Below, piece after piece: positions 44,580 through 57,237 of a DNA stretch of 64,000 bases (position 1 is the stretch's first letter; every line of letters begins with the position of its first letter). The stretch is taken from positions 310,001 through 374,000 of the forward strand of contig NZ_JAOQNS010000005.1 in assembly GCF_025961475.1 (NCBI RefSeq). Reading direction: 5' to 3'. The notes beneath the pieces were generated by a model that was not told the DNA's origin, searched no databases, and was given only the letters and a program-made list of their open reading frames with translations. The stretch is from Rhodobium gokarnense. Lineage in GTDB: Bacteria; Pseudomonadota; Alphaproteobacteria; Rhizobiales; Rhodobiaceae. Position numbers and translations under genes: made by a program.

Positions 44580-46460
44580 ATGACCTCATTCGCGCCCGAC
44601 CTGTTCCAGCCGACCGCAGACCTCAGCGAGGAGGCATGGCGGGCCGCGGTCGAAAAGGCGCTGAAGGGCGCCTCGCCGGACCGGCTTTCCTCAAGGACCG
44701 AGGACGGCATCGCCATCGATCCGCTCTACCGGCGTATTGCCGACGGCACCGCACAGGCGGCCCGGCCGGCCGGCGCCCGCTGGAAGGTCATGCAGCGCAT
44801 CGACCACCCCGATGCGGCCGACGCCAACGGCCTGGCGCTGGCCGATCTCGCCGGTGGCGCCGACGCCCTGGAACTGGTCGCGGCAGGAAGCCCCAACGCC
44901 TATGGCTACGGGCTCACCGCCCTTGGCGCCGACGACCTCGCCGCCGTCTTCAAGGACGTCTACCTGCACGGCATCCGCCTGAAGCTCTCGCCCGGCCCGC
45001 ACGGCGCGCGGCTGGCCCCGGCGATGGCCGAGGCGGCGGCAAAGCTCGGTGTCGCACCGGGCGAACTCGACGTCGATTTCGGCCTCGATCCGGTCGGCGC
45101 CCTTGCCGTCAGCGGCGGCTTGCCGGAGCCGTGGGACGCCCTGCAGACCCATACGGCCAACACCATTTCCAGGCTGCGCGAGGCGGGCTTCGCGGGCCCG
45201 TTCCTTACTGCCGACGGGCGGCCCTATCACAACGCCGGCGCCACCGAGGCCCTTGAGCTTGCCGCGGTCATCGCCACCGGCGTTGCCTATCTGAAGATGC
45301 TGGAGGCCTCCGGCGTCGACCTTGCCGATGCCGCCGGCGAGATCGGCTTCACGGTTGCCGTCGACGCCGACCAGTTCCTCGGCATCGCCAAGCTGCGCGC
45401 CCTGAGGGCGCTCTGGCGGAGTGTGACGACGGCCTGCGGCCTCGATGCGGTGCCGATGCGGGTCCATGCCGAGACCTCCTGGCGGATGATGACGGAACGC
45501 GATCCCTGGGTGAACATGCTGCGCTCCACCGTTGCCACCTTTGCCGCCGGCGTCGGCGGCGCCGACAGCGTCACGGTGCTGCCCTTCACCGCGACCCTCG
45601 GCCTTGCCGACGGCTTTGCCCGCCGGGTGGCGCGCAACACCCAGAACGTGCTCCTCGACGAATCCAACCTCTACAAGGTGACGGACCCGGGCGCCGGCTC
45701 CGGCTATGTGGAGACGCTGACGGCCGAACTCGCGACGAAGGCCTGGGCGCTGTTCCAGGAGATCGAGGCGGCCGGCGGCATCGTCGCAGCGCTGACGGCC
45801 GGCCTGCCGCAGAAGCAGGTCCGGGAGGCGAATTCGCTGCGCCAAAAGGCGATCGAGAGCCGCAAGCGGCCGATCACCGGCACCAGCGAATTCCCCAACG
45901 TGTCGGAAAAGAAGGTCAGGGTGCTGGCGGTGCCGGCCCGGCCGCTGCCCGTCTCCGGCGAGGATTCCGCGCTGAAGATCGAGGCGCTGAAGCCGATGCG
46001 GCTGGCCGAACCGTTCGAGGCGCTGCGCGACCGCGGCGACGCCATCGAAGCAAAGACCGGGTCGCGGCCGAAGGTGTTCCTCGCCAATCTCGGCAAGATC
46101 GCCGACTTCACGACGCGCTCGAGCTGGGTGAAGAACGTCTTTGAGGCAGGCGGTTTTGAGACCACCGTCAATGACGGCTTCGACGACCCGGCCGATATCG
46201 AGACCGCGTTCAAGGAGAGCGGCGCGGCGATCGCCTGCATCGCCTCCTCCGACGAGCTCTATGCCGAACTCGGGCCCGCCGCGGCCGACGCGCTGAAGTT
46301 TGCCGGCGCCACGCGGGTCTGCCTTGCCGGCAAGGCGAAAGGCATGGAAGATGCGCTGACCAATGCCGGCATCGACAGCTTCGTCTATGCCGGCTCAGAT
46401 ATCGTTCAGGAGCTTGAGGACGCCTACCGGGCGTTCGATGCGAAAGGCACGGCGCAATGA
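44580..46460 (+). CDS. mutA: Methylmalonyl-CoA mutase small (beta) subunit
   Basis: 626 aa. Pairs with mutB to isomerise (R)-methylmalonyl-CoA to succinyl-CoA. TIM-barrel features are clear (RWKVMQRIDHPD, AETSWRMMTERDPWVNMLRST, LDESNLYKVTDPGAGSGYVE), and the C-terminal flavodoxin-like domain (VFLANLGKIADFTTRSSWV) lacks the cobalamin His, as expected for the small subunit. ATG 44580. Ends overlapping the GFA gene (ATGA). Confidence 0.92.
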   Translation: MTSFAPDLFQPTADLSEEAWRAAVEKALKGASPDRLSSRTEDGIAIDPLYRRIADGTAQAARPAGARWKVMQRIDHPDAADANGLALADLAGGADALELVAAGSPNAYGYGLTALGADDLAAVFKDVYLHGIRLKLSPGPHGARLAPAMAEAAAKLGVAPGELDVDFGLDPVGALAVSGGLPEPWDALQTHTANTISRLREAGFAGPFLTADGRPYHNAGATEALELAAVIATGVAYLKMLEASGVDLADAAGEIGFTVAVDADQFLGIAKLRALRALWRSVTTACGLDAVPMRVHAETSWRMMTERDPWVNMLRSTVATFAAGVGGADSVTVLPFTATLGLADGFARRVARNTQNVLLDESNLYKVTDPGAGSGYVETLTAELATKAWALFQEIEAAGGIVAALTAGLPQKQVREANSLRQKAIESRKRPITGTSEFPNVSEKKVRVLAVPARPLPVSGEDSALKIEALKPMRLAEPFEALRDRGDAIEAKTGSRPKVFLANLGKIADFTTRSSWVKNVFEAGGFETTVNDGFDDPADIETAFKESGAAIACIASSDELYAELGPAAADALKFAGATRVCLAGKAKGMEDALTNAGIDSFVYAGSDIVQELEDAYRAFDAKGTAQ

Positions 46461-46956
46461 GCGAGGACAGGACCCCGGTGCTGACCGGCGGCTGCCAGTG
46501 CGGCGCGGTCCGCTATGCGCTCTACGCGCCGCCCGAGGACGTGCATATCTGCCATTGCCGGATGTGCCAGAAGGCGGTCGGCGGGCCGTTCGCACCGCTG
46601 GCGCCTGTCCGAAAGGGCGACTTCCAGTGGACCCGCGGCTCGCCCGGCGCGTTCCGCTCCTCGACCATCGCGGAGCGCCATTTCTGCCGCGACTGCGGCA
46701 CGCCGCTGACCTTCCACTACGTCAACAGCGACTGGATCGACGTCACCATCGGCAGCCTCGACGCACCTGAAGAGGCGCCGCCTGCAAACCAGTACGGCAT
46801 CGAGGGCCGGCTTTCCTGGTTCGCCGGCCTTCACGCCCTGCCCGGCGAGGAGACGTCCCTTCCGGCCGCCCAGAAGCGCCGGATCGCCTCGTTCCAGCAC
46901 CCCGACCACGACACCCCACCGGACTGGAGACCGCCGCAAACGGCGACAGAAATGCC

Positions 46957-46960
<4 letters not shown>
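46457..46960 (+). CDS. GFA-family (CENP-V/GFA) zinc protein between mutA and mutB
   Basis: 167 aa. Zinc ligands [22 protein letters not shown] and [12 protein letters not shown] in the GFA order. Overlaps mutA and mutB by four bases at each end (ATGA junctions), so the three genes are translated as one unit. The family includes the glutathione-dependent formaldehyde-activating enzyme but most members are unassigned; its place in the operon suggests a role connected with CoA thioester or aldehyde metabolism. Confidence 0.87.
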
Positions 46961-49116
<2,156 letters not shown>

Positions 49117-49150
49117 GCCCTTCCCGCGCCGTCCGACCGACCCGACCCGG

Positions 49151-49182
49151 AATACCGGCGCTGCCCGCGCGGCACCGGTATT
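49151..49182. terminator. Inverted repeat after mutB
   Basis: AATACCGG / CCGGTATT arms with a GC-rich inner stem; about 35 bp past the mutB stop. There is no T-run, so it is either a weak terminator or an mRNA-end stabiliser. Confidence 0.5.
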
Positions 49183-49395
49183 ACGGCGCTATTGCAGAGT
49201 CCTTTTTAGCATTGGGCCGCCGGGGAAAGCGCGCCCGATGGCATTTCCGCGAACAGAACGATCGCTCCACTCGGAAAAGTAAGCGCTCGGGCGCGAATTC
49301 AACGCGCGGACACACCAAACCTTAATCTTCATCGGCGACGATCCCGCGAAAGACTACAGACCCAATCAAGTTAGTCATGGGAAGGTGCGTACCTG

Positions 49396-50880
49396 ATGCT
49401 GAAGCTGCTGAAACAGCGGATCCCCGACACCCCTGCGCCCGAGGCGGCCGACGAGATGGAGGCCGCCGAGGCGGTTGCCGCGCTGGCCGAGACCGATGCG
49501 GTCAACGAGATGCGCAAGGCGCTGTCGGAGATCGCCCGGGACCTCGGCGCGCTCGGCCTTACCATTGCCGATGCCACCGGCGTCGTGGAAGACAGCAGCT
49601 CATCGGCGCACCAGCTCGCCGACACCTTCGACGAGCTTTCGGCCGCCTCCAGCGAGGTGCGCGCCACCAACGAATCCATCTCGCAGTCCTGCGGCGAAAC
49701 GGTCTCGGCGACGGCAACCGCCGGCGAGGCCGTCCGCGGCTCGCGCCAGACGCTTGAGACGGCGCTGTCGCGGATCGAGGGCCTGATCGGCGCCGTCGGC
49801 AACATCAACGAACAGCTCCAGGGCCTGCAGTCGGCGCTCGGCAGCGTGCGCGAGGTGGCCGACGCCATCGACGCCATCGCCCGCCAGACCAACCTCCTTG
49901 CCCTCAACGCCACCATCGAGGCCGCGCGCGCCGGAGAGGCCGGCAAGGGCTTTGCCGTCGTCGCCTCGGAGGTCAAGGCGCTCGCCGGTGAGACCAGTTC
50001 GGCGACCGAGCAGATCGCCTCGACCCTTTCGGAACTCGACAGCGAGGCCGACAAGCTCGTGCTGCTCGGCAACCAGGCGATCGAATATACCGGCGAGGTC
50101 AATGAGAGCGCAGGGTCGCTCGACGCCTCCATGGCCGAGATCGAGCGGTCCATCGAGGAGATCGAGGTCTCGTCGCGGGCGATCGAGGAAAGCGTTGCCG
50201 GCAACGAGGAGCGGCTCTCCCATTTCGGCGAGCGGATCGATGCCATGCATGCCGCGCTCGATGCCAATGTCTCGCAGCTCGGCACCTGCGCCGGCGAGAT
50301 GTTCGGCGCGCTCTATTCCACCGACAAGATGGTCGGCCTCGCCGCCACCAGCGGCATCGAGACCGGCGACACCAAGTTCGTGAAGATCATCCTGGAGATG
50401 GCCGACGAGGTCACCCGCCGCTTCGAGGAGGCGATCGTGGGCGGCCAGATCCGCGAGGCCGAGCTCTTCGACTATTCCTACGAGCCGATCCCGGGCACCG
50501 ACCCTCAGCAGGTGATGGCGAAGTTCACCCCCCTCACCGACCGGCTCCTGCCGGACCTGCAGGAAGCCATCCTGGAGCGGGACAAGAACATCGTCTTTTG
50601 CGCCGCCATCGACATCAACGGCTACCTGCCGACCCACAACAAGAAGTTCTCAAAGCCCCAGGGCGACGACCCCGTCTGGAACGCCGCCAACTGCCGCAAC
50701 CGCCGCATCTTCAACGACCGGGTGGGCCTTGCCGCCGGCCAGAACACCAAGAAATTCCTCCTCCAGACCTACCGCCGCGACATGGGCGGCGGCAAGTTCG
50801 TGCTGATGAAGGATATCTCCGCGCCGGTGCACATCGCCGGCCGGCACTGGGGCGGCGTGCGGATGGGGTATAAGGCTTAA
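49396..50880 (+). CDS. Soluble methyl-accepting chemotaxis protein with C-terminal sensor
   Basis: 494 aa, no membrane segment. The signalling domain comes first (coiled coil from about residue 40, with the conserved tip [25 protein letters not shown]) and a C-terminal sensory domain follows ([45 protein letters not shown]), the dCache-like C-terminal module also found in other alphaproteobacterial MCPs. The order is reversed relative to classical chemoreceptors. Cytosolic signal unknown. ATG 49396. Confidence 0.85.
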   Translation: MLKLLKQRIPDTPAPEAADEMEAAEAVAALAETDAVNEMRKALSEIARDLGALGLTIADATGVVEDSSSSAHQLADTFDELSAASSEVRATNESISQSCGETVSATATAGEAVRGSRQTLETALSRIEGLIGAVGNINEQLQGLQSALGSVREVADAIDAIARQTNLLALNATIEAARAGEAGKGFAVVASEVKALAGETSSATEQIASTLSELDSEADKLVLLGNQAIEYTGEVNESAGSLDASMAEIERSIEEIEVSSRAIEESVAGNEERLSHFGERIDAMHAALDANVSQLGTCAGEMFGALYSTDKMVGLAATSGIETGDTKFVKIILEMADEVTRRFEEAIVGGQIREAELFDYSYEPIPGTDPQQVMAKFTPLTDRLLPDLQEAILERDKNIVFCAAIDINGYLPTHNKKFSKPQGDDPVWNAANCRNRRIFNDRVGLAAGQNTKKFLLQTYRRDMGGGKFVLMKDISAPVHIAGRHWGGVRMGYKA

Positions 50881-51213
50881 GGGTTCGTTGCCGCGGCCCC
50901 ATCCCATGCGGCGGGCGGCATCATGAATTACCTTAGTTCTTGGCCGCGGTCGTCTCCGCTCCTAAGGCTTGTTCCTAGACCACACTGCACTGGAGTGGGG
51001 AAGCAACGGCGCGATCGATGACGAGATCTGAAACGGGTAGACGGGATGTACTGCGACACCCAATCCCGGTCAAAAACCCGAACAGAAACGAATACTACTA
51101 TCTCCGAACCCCGACATCTTCTGCCGAATCTCGGGCCAAGGCTCTATGAAAGGAACTAGAATTCGTATATCGGTTGTTATCTTCACATCTCTCTATCTTT
51201 AGGGGTATCCGCC
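50881..51213. other. Intergenic region, GC-rich to AT-rich transition
   Basis: 333 bp. GC-rich at the left, then falling toward AT-rich just before the ATG at 51214, marking the left border of the second AT-rich island. AGGGG precedes the ATG. No gene found. Confidence 0.4.
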
Positions 51214-52671
51214 ATGAGAGTGACCTTAACAATCACAATTTTGGTTTGGTGTTACCTCGGCAGTCTGAATTTCTCGCATTCGGCAGATTTTTCCTGCAAC
51301 ACCACACTCAGTCCGGCCAACGACGATCCGTCTTCGTCCAATGAGTGCCTGCAGGAATTGGATCGATGCACTTATCGGGCAAGCATTGGATCGATCTTCA
51401 AACCTATTTATTTGATTTTTTATGATAACAAATTGGTTTGCGGAGGAGACCCCTATGGCCGATTGCGCATTGAAGGGCACAATTATGAGCAAGGCAAGAT
51501 TGATATAGCCGTCCTAGAAAAAATAGGTGGGAATGACTATTTTGAGGAAAATGAGAAGCGAAAAGTTATTTATCGTGGGGCACTGACGAAACGAATTACC
51601 AAGGAGCTTATTATTTGGGAGGGTTATGTTCGAACACCAGACGGCTCCGAGCAACAATCCGCGTACATTAAGCGAAACCGAGAATTCAGAAATATTTTTG
51701 CCAACAAATTCGAATCTCCACCTTTCGGCGTATGGGATAAAGAGCTAATTGCGCAAGTGGAAAATTCAGATCTTGAAGATGGATATATTTATTCCTCCAA
51801 AGAATTGCATGGTGCATACTACTGTGGAGATGGCGGATGTGAAGCTGAAGGAATTGGCGTTATTGTAAGAAAAGATGAGATCGATCATTTCCTTGCGCGT
51901 TTAAAAAAGTCGGGATTACAGTATTTGAGTGTCAAATTTTCTACCGATGACGACAGACTTTTTTGTTATATATCATCATATGGATCCCAAATATACGAAC
52001 GGATTGCAAAAACACTTGGAATAGAAGATGAACAAGATTTTTACGATGAAACTAACCCTGAAGCTGCAAAAGCTGCGAAAAGCCTAAAAGATGAATTTAT
52101 TTGCATACATGTAAATGCTGTTCCACTGCATGAACCACACGTGACCATGTCCTTACGCAAATTTCCAGAAGTTTATGCTGCTAGGAGATTGGGTGGAGGA
52201 GCTGGAGCTGATGCGATATCGTTTTTTGTTAATGGTCAAACTTTTTTGAGGGATTCAAATTCACTCAACTTTGGGCGAGCTATTGAGGTGTTCGGATCTG
52301 CATTGGGCACATACTACCCCAGCTCTTCAAATTATGATATTTCCGACCCCTTTGTTCGAAATAATTCTATTTTTTGGAATGTTAAGGGGCGGCGTGTGGC
52401 CTTAGAAAAAAGGAGAAATTTTAGCGTAGCCGAGGCGGCAGAATGGTGGAAGTTAAGGATCCAACTTTTTATCGCTCAAAAGAATTTCCAAGAGTACGTG
52501 TTGGTACTGAATCTACCCGAAACACGTGTCACTAATTGGGGTTTCGATTCATTTCCCGTTGATGAAAAATTTGAAAAAGAACTAACGAATGATCCCAGAT
52601 TTCTTGATTTTCGAGATCGCCTGATTGGGGTGTTGACGAAGGAAATCAACGATCCGGTGTTCATCCCATGA
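51214..52671 (+). CDS. AT-rich-island exported protein of unknown function
   Basis: 485 aa with a signal peptide (TLTITILVWCYLGSLNFSHSA). AT-rich codon use, so probably acquired. Visible features: paired Cys (CNTT, NECLQ, RCTY; YYCGDGGCEA), a D/E-rich centre, RRLGGGAGADAISFFVNG and AEAAEWWKLRIQLFIAQKN, but no known domain. Overlaps the next gene by ATGA. I recognise no homologue. Confidence 0.65.
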   Translation: MRVTLTITILVWCYLGSLNFSHSADFSCNTTLSPANDDPSSSNECLQELDRCTYRASIGSIFKPIYLIFYDNKLVCGGDPYGRLRIEGHNYEQGKIDIAVLEKIGGNDYFEENEKRKVIYRGALTKRITKELIIWEGYVRTPDGSEQQSAYIKRNREFRNIFANKFESPPFGVWDKELIAQVENSDLEDGYIYSSKELHGAYYCGDGGCEAEGIGVIVRKDEIDHFLARLKKSGLQYLSVKFSTDDDRLFCYISSYGSQIYERIAKTLGIEDEQDFYDETNPEAAKAAKSLKDEFICIHVNAVPLHEPHVTMSLRKFPEVYAARRLGGGAGADAISFFVNGQTFLRDSNSLNFGRAIEVFGSALGTYYPSSSNYDISDPFVRNNSIFWNVKGRRVALEKRRNFSVAEAAEWWKLRIQLFIAQKNFQEYVLVLNLPETRVTNWGFDSFPVDEKFEKELTNDPRFLDFRDRLIGVLTKEINDPVFIP

Positions 52672-53120
52672 AAATGCACCGGAACAAATTTAAGCTCGAA
52701 GCTAGTATTACAATTGTGCTGTCGCACGTTGTAATATTTTTCATCGCCATAATATTCCAAGCGAAATATGGATTCGGCGAACGCAGCGCTTTTGACGTCA
52801 TGTCGGCCACTATTCCACTATTTGGCTTATTTTTGTCAATTATCATAAAAGATACTATTTCCGGACAATTTGATCTATCGTCTGGCAAAATTATTACCCC
52901 ACAAATGGTTTGGATTACTAGAATTATTCTTGGATCTTACGTAATCGCTTGCTTGTTAACGTTTTTACTATTTGGGATTCAGAGTATAAAAACACCAGAT
53001 GAGTTGACAAGTTGGATCGCATCTATTGAGTCCGCTCTTGGCGTTTCACTTGCTATGCTTGTTGATAGCTTGTTCGGTGGAGACCAGAGAAAGAACGATA
53101 ACGTTAAAATTGACATCTAG
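52668..53120 (+). CDS. Four-helix membrane protein coupled to the exported protein
   Basis: 150 aa. Four hydrophobic segments (about 12-32, 44-62, 84-104, 124-138) with a short basic start (MKMHRNKFKLEA) and a KNDNVKIDI tail. AT-rich like its partner and translationally coupled by ATGA. Could be a membrane anchor or channel for the exported protein; function unknown. Confidence 0.65.
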   Translation: MKMHRNKFKLEASITIVLSHVVIFFIAIIFQAKYGFGERSAFDVMSATIPLFGLFLSIIIKDTISGQFDLSSGKIITPQMVWITRIILGSYVIACLLTFLLFGIQSIKTPDELTSWIASIESALGVSLAMLVDSLFGGDQRKNDNVKIDI

Positions 53121-53420
53121 TATGGAATATTTTTTATACCTCTTTTCAATTGGAGAATTGTTTCATCGAAAAGAAAAGCACACGCATACTTTGAACCAAT
53201 TTCAGTTGTACCTTGGCGTTTGACCTGCCTACCGGAGCGGTGACATCTCACGATACCGGTAAGTCTCATCAATGCGATTCCGCTGTCGTGATCTCGTCGA
53301 AGAGAGCGCTCGTACGCCACTTCGGCCCGACAGAAACGTATGCGATAAAAGCGCAAGACGGGCAGCGCTTTCGCGCCGCCCGCCGTCGTATCGATCCGCA
53401 AAATGAAGGACCGCCCGCCC

Positions 53421-54629
53421 CTACTTCCCCATGCAATTGGCGTAGTACGTCACCGTCGCCGGCCAGTCGGAGAAGATGCCTTCGATGCCGACGTCCTCAG
53501 AAAGGACGTTGAGCAGCTCGTAGATGCGGCCGTCGGACTTGGTGATGTCGTTGATCGGGGTGTAGTACCAGCCGCCGCCGGTCTTCAGGGGGCCGGAGCG
53601 CTCAAGGGTCCAGGTGATGATCTTGAGGCCGGCGTCCTTGGCCGCCTTGGCGTAGGCGGAGGCGGCGATTTTGTCGCCGTCGGCGGTGACCAGCATGTTC
53701 ATGGACGGGGCGAGGTAGTTGACGCCCTCAGCCTTCAGAGCCTTGAAGTCTTCCTTCCAGGTCTTGGAATCCTGCTCGTCGAAGCCGTCGCCCCATTCGA
53801 CCAGATAGACGGCCTGCTTGCCGAACTCCGGCTCGGCCTTGATCCAGTAGAGGACGTCGTCGAGGTTGAAGGACTGGGCAAAGACGTCGGACGGGTCGAC
53901 GCCGGCCGCCTTGTACTCGTCGATCATCTTCTGGGCGTAGTCTTCCTGGGAAAAGCCGTCAAACGGCATCTCGACGGCGGGCGACTTCAGCTCCGGGGTG
54001 AACTTGACGCCGAGTTCCTTGAAGAGCGCGATCGATTCCGCGTGGGTCATGACGGTGCCGGCGGATTCCGCATAAAGGTCGGTGCGCCAGTTGGCGGTGC
54101 CGTCCATATAGGCGTCCACCGTTGTCGCGGTCTTGTCGGCGGCGTCCATCTTGCCCTTCAGGCTCTTGAACTCGGCGAGCGTGATGTCGCTGGTGCGGCA
54201 TTCGGCGCTCGCCTCGGTCTCGCCCTCGGCCGGCGAAAACGCCTTGGTGCAGTTGGCGGCAAGGTCTGTGCCGAGGATGTTGGTGGTGGTGTGCAGGTCG
54301 TTCTGGGCGTGGCGGCAGACGAGCTCCTTGTCCTTCGTAAAGGTCACGTCGCATTCGACGATGCCGGCGCCCATGCGGGCCGCCGCGATGTAGGACTCGC
54401 GGGTGTGCTCCGGGAACATCATCGCCGCGCCGCGGTGGCCGATGGAAAAGGCGCTCGGGGCCATCTCCTTGTCGGCGCAGGCGGCGAGCTTGTCCTTCAG
54501 CGCGCCGTCCGTCATCTGATCGATGAGGAAAAAGGGGCGCGGGCCGAGTTCGACCGGCTGGGCAATCGCAGCGGACGCAAATGTCGCCGCGGCGGCGGTC
54601 ATCAGGAGGGTCTTCCAGGTCGTGGTCAT
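53421..54629 (-). CDS. Periplasmic glycerophosphodiester phosphodiesterase
   Basis: 402 aa with a signal peptide ([17 protein letters not shown]). Hydrolyses glycerophosphodiesters to glycerol-3-phosphate and alcohol. Motifs: [15 protein letters not shown] with the catalytic His pair, [28 protein letters not shown], and [11 protein letters not shown] near the end. ATG 54629 used. Resembles GlpQ but longer; the extra mid-domain (residues ~140-220) is typical of a subgroup. Probably phosphate-regulated, not shown here. The AT-rich island ends in the 53121-53420 gap, which holds no gene. Confidence 0.85.
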   Translation of the reverse strand: MTTTWKTLLMTAAAATFASAAIAQPVELGPRPFFLIDQMTDGALKDKLAACADKEMAPSAFSIGHRGAAMMFPEHTRESYIAAARMGAGIVECDVTFTKDKELVCRHAQNDLHTTTNILGTDLAANCTKAFSPAEGETEASAECRTSDITLAEFKSLKGKMDAADKTATTVDAYMDGTANWRTDLYAESAGTVMTHAESIALFKELGVKFTPELKSPAVEMPFDGFSQEDYAQKMIDEYKAAGVDPSDVFAQSFNLDDVLYWIKAEPEFGKQAVYLVEWGDGFDEQDSKTWKEDFKALKAEGVNYLAPSMNMLVTADGDKIAASAYAKAAKDAGLKIITWTLERSGPLKTGGGWYYTPINDITKSDGRIYELLNVLSEDVGIEGIFSDWPATVTYYANCMGK

Positions 54630-54781
54630 CGGGGTATCCCTGAAATGGCGGTGGGGCCTGAATGGCATCTATAGGGCGGCGGGATGAAACCAGAGCCCGG
54701 TAACGGAGCCGTGTCAGGTCGATGACGTTCCGGTTACGCCGGGCCCGCTGCGACGGCCTGGCGCAGACCAGGTGGGGGTCT

Positions 54782-55051
54782 TCAATTCAACACGATCTGG
54801 CCGTCGACGCAGTGCCAGCTTCCCGGCGCGATCAGGCGCTTGTGGGCATAGCGCACCGAATGCAGCGCGCCTTCCAGGCTGGTGCGCCAGAACTCCAGGA
54901 AGCCGTGCATCTCCGGAAAGTCCGGCGCCAGGTCGTAGTCCTGCCAGACATAGCTCTGCAGCAGCGCCGGGTAGTCCGGCATCCGGTAGAGGATGTGGGC
55001 GGTCGTCAGCCCGTAGCCCTTTAGCTGGCGTTCCAGATCGGTTTGGCCCAT
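54782..55051 (-). CDS. usg: Usg family protein
   Basis: 89 aa from ATG 55051 with GGAG upstream. ERQLKGYGLTTAHILYRMPDYPALLQSYVWQDYDLAPDFPEM is the Usg hallmark (broken here: QLKGYGLTTAHILYRMPDYP). Small soluble protein, common in Hyphomicrobiales; function not established. Usual length. Confidence 0.88.
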   Translation of the reverse strand: MGQTDLERQLKGYGLTTAHILYRMPDYPALLQSYVWQDYDLAPDFPEMHGFLEFWRTSLEGALHSVRYAHKRLIAPGSWHCVDGQIVLN

Positions 55052-55348
55052 CGGACACTCCCTTTGCCACAAAAGCGGCTCCAAGCGTGCCCCGGAAAAA
55101 CGCGCCGTGGCAACCCCCGACCTCGCCGATATCACAATGTTGTCAATTTGTTAGCAGCATAGTCATTTGAGTGCTGTCGGCCGCCGCGGGTAGGATTTCG
55201 CCTTCGCCGGGCCAGCGCACACCGCACCGGGGCGCCGCGACAACGATGCCGGCGCTTGCCCTTGGCGCCGATCTCGCCTATCCGACTAGGCGTCCGGGCC
55301 TTCGGGGGCCTTGCGGCCGGTGCCGCAGCAGTCAGGAGTCTTTGCCAG

Positions 55349-55999
55349 ATGGTTCGCGTCCGCGGCCGGTTCATCCTTTCCCTTTCCTTCGCCCTCGGCC
55401 TTGCCGCCTGCAGCGGCGCCACCCCGCCGGAAGGCATCGGCCCGATCGGCGGCGACGTTCCGGACAACGCCTTTTCGGAAACCAACCCCTATACCGGCGC
55501 CGGCTACGACACGCCGCTGCCGACGCCGATCATGCAGTTCACGGCAACGACCGCCGGCCCGCTCGGCACCGATCCCGCCTATTCGAGCCGGGAACTGCAG
55601 GCAAAACTGCCCGGCTTCGAGACCGCGACCGCAGAGACCGCGCGCGAGAACGGCGTCGCCAACACGCTCGTTGCGCTCCATGACGGCCAGCAGGTGCTGC
55701 AGCTCTTCAAGGGCTCGGGCGGCAAGGTCTCCGAAATCCATGCCGCCAGCGGCGTCGTTGCCGGGCCCGCGGGCGAACAGGTCGGCATGACCTTCCGCCA
55801 GGCCGGCATGAGCCGGTCGAGCTGCCGGGTCGGCCGCAACCTCTGGCGCGGCATGGCGGTGTGCCCGTCGAAGGGCGCAAAGAACGTCACCCTCGTCTTT
55901 GCCCTTCCCGGCTATCGCGGCCCGTTCGACCGCATGCCGCCGGAGGGCAAGATCGGCGATGCCGTCCTGCAGCGCTTCGTGTGGACCCCGACCAGCTAG
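55349..55999 (+). CDS. DUF1131-family lipoprotein
   Basis: 216 aa. ATG 55349 with GGAG upstream. Signal peptide with lipobox GLAACSG, then acidic linker, and the DUF1131 core (LVALHDGQQVLQLFKGSGGKVSEIHAASGVVAGP, MSRSSCRVGRN, GAKNVTLVFALPGYRGP). Two conserved Cys in the last half. Eleven bases before meaB, probably cotranscribed. Function unknown. Confidence 0.82.
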   Translation: MVRVRGRFILSLSFALGLAACSGATPPEGIGPIGGDVPDNAFSETNPYTGAGYDTPLPTPIMQFTATTAGPLGTDPAYSSRELQAKLPGFETATAETARENGVANTLVALHDGQQVLQLFKGSGGKVSEIHAASGVVAGPAGEQVGMTFRQAGMSRSSCRVGRNLWRGMAVCPSKGAKNVTLVFALPGYRGPFDRMPPEGKIGDAVLQRFVWTPTS

Positions 56000-56010
56000 C
56001 AAAGGTTCCC

Positions 56011-57018
56011 ATGGCCGACCCCGCGCCCGCAAAGCCGATGGACGGCACCGATATCGACGCCATGGCCGAGCGGCTGCGCGCCGGCGACCGGGCCGCGCTC
56101 GCCCGCGCCATCACGCTCGTGGAATCGCGCCGCCAGGACCACCAGCAGCGCGCCCATGCGCTGCTGCAGGCCGTGCTGCCGGACACCGGCAAGGCGTTCC
56201 GGGTCGGCATCACCGGCGTTCCGGGCGTCGGCAAGTCGACCACCATCGACATGCTCGGCGCCAATCTGACGGCCGCCGGCCGCAAGGTGGCGGTGCTCGC
56301 GGTCGATCCCTCCTCCACCCGCAGCGGCGGCTCGATCCTCGGCGACAAGACGCGGATGGCCCGGCTCGCGGTCGACCCCGACGCCTTCATCCGCCCCTCC
56401 CCCTCCGCCGGCACGCTCGGCGGCGTCGCCGCCAAGACGCGGGAATCGATGCTCCTTTGCGAAGCCGCAGGCTTCGACGTGGTGCTGGTGGAGACCGTCG
56501 GCATCGGCCAGTCGGAGACGGCGGTTTCCGAAATGGTCGACTTCTTCCTCGTCCTGATGCTGCCGGGGGCCGGCGACGAACTCCAGGGCATCAAGAAGGG
56601 GATTCTCGAAATCGCCGACATGATCGCCGTCAACAAGGCCGACGGCGAGGGCAGGAAACGGGCGGAGGCGGCCGCCGCCGACTACCGGGCAGCCCTCAAC
56701 ATCCTCGCCCCGCGCGACCCGAACTGGACGCCGCCGGTGATCACCGTCTCCGGGCGTGCCAACGAAAATCTCGACGGCCTGTGGCAGCAGATCGAAACCC
56801 ACCGGGAAAAGATGACGAGGCTCGGCACCTTCCAGGACCGGCGCCGGACCCAGCAGGTGAGCTGGATGTGGTCGATGCTGGAAGACCGCATGATGGCCTC
56901 GCTGAAAAACAATCCGGCAACCGCGGAGCGGCTGCCGGAGCTGGAAAAGGCGGTGCGCGAGGGAAAGGTCTCGGCGAGCTTTGCGGTGGATGAGATCAGC
57001 GGCCTGATGAAGCTTTAG
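56011..57018 (+). CDS. meaB: MeaB GTPase chaperone of methylmalonyl-CoA mutase
   Basis: 335 aa. Walker A GVPGVGKST (69-77), the DPSSTRSGGSILGDKTRM switch region, ETVGIGQSE, and NKADGEG. MeaB binds the mutase to gate adenosylcobalamin loading and protect it from inactivation. ATG 56011. It lies about 7 kb from mutAB, separated by the chemoreceptor, the AT-rich island, GDPD and Usg, but in the same direction. Confidence 0.93.
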   Translation: MADPAPAKPMDGTDIDAMAERLRAGDRAALARAITLVESRRQDHQQRAHALLQAVLPDTGKAFRVGITGVPGVGKSTTIDMLGANLTAAGRKVAVLAVDPSSTRSGGSILGDKTRMARLAVDPDAFIRPSPSAGTLGGVAAKTRESMLLCEAAGFDVVLVETVGIGQSETAVSEMVDFFLVLMLPGAGDELQGIKKGILEIADMIAVNKADGEGRKRAEAAAADYRAALNILAPRDPNWTPPVITVSGRANENLDGLWQQIETHREKMTRLGTFQDRRRTQQVSWMWSMLEDRMMASLKNNPATAERLPELEKAVREGKVSASFAVDEISGLMKL

Positions 57019-57100
57019 GTTTTCGCTCACGGGGTTTGTTTTCGCTCACGCCAGGCTCGCTATCGCTCGCGGCTCCGCGGTGGCGGCGCATAAGCGCCGG

Positions 57101-57237
57101 CGGCCGGTCGGCCTTGCGAGCCCTGCGGGCTCGGTTTCTATGTCTCGCGGCCGGGCGTTCGCTAACGCTCACTGGCCTCCGACGGGGCCTCGCATTCGCT
57201 CGGGCGGCCGGTCGGCCTTGCGAGCCCTGCGGGCTCG
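57101..57237. repeat. Short direct repeat pair
   Basis: CGGCCGGTCGGCCTTGCGAG and the following CCCTGCGGGCTCG occur at 57101-57133 and 57205-57237, separated by Ser-Leu-type low-complexity sequence (CGCTCAC). Part of the gene-free region 57019-57946. Confidence 0.8.
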
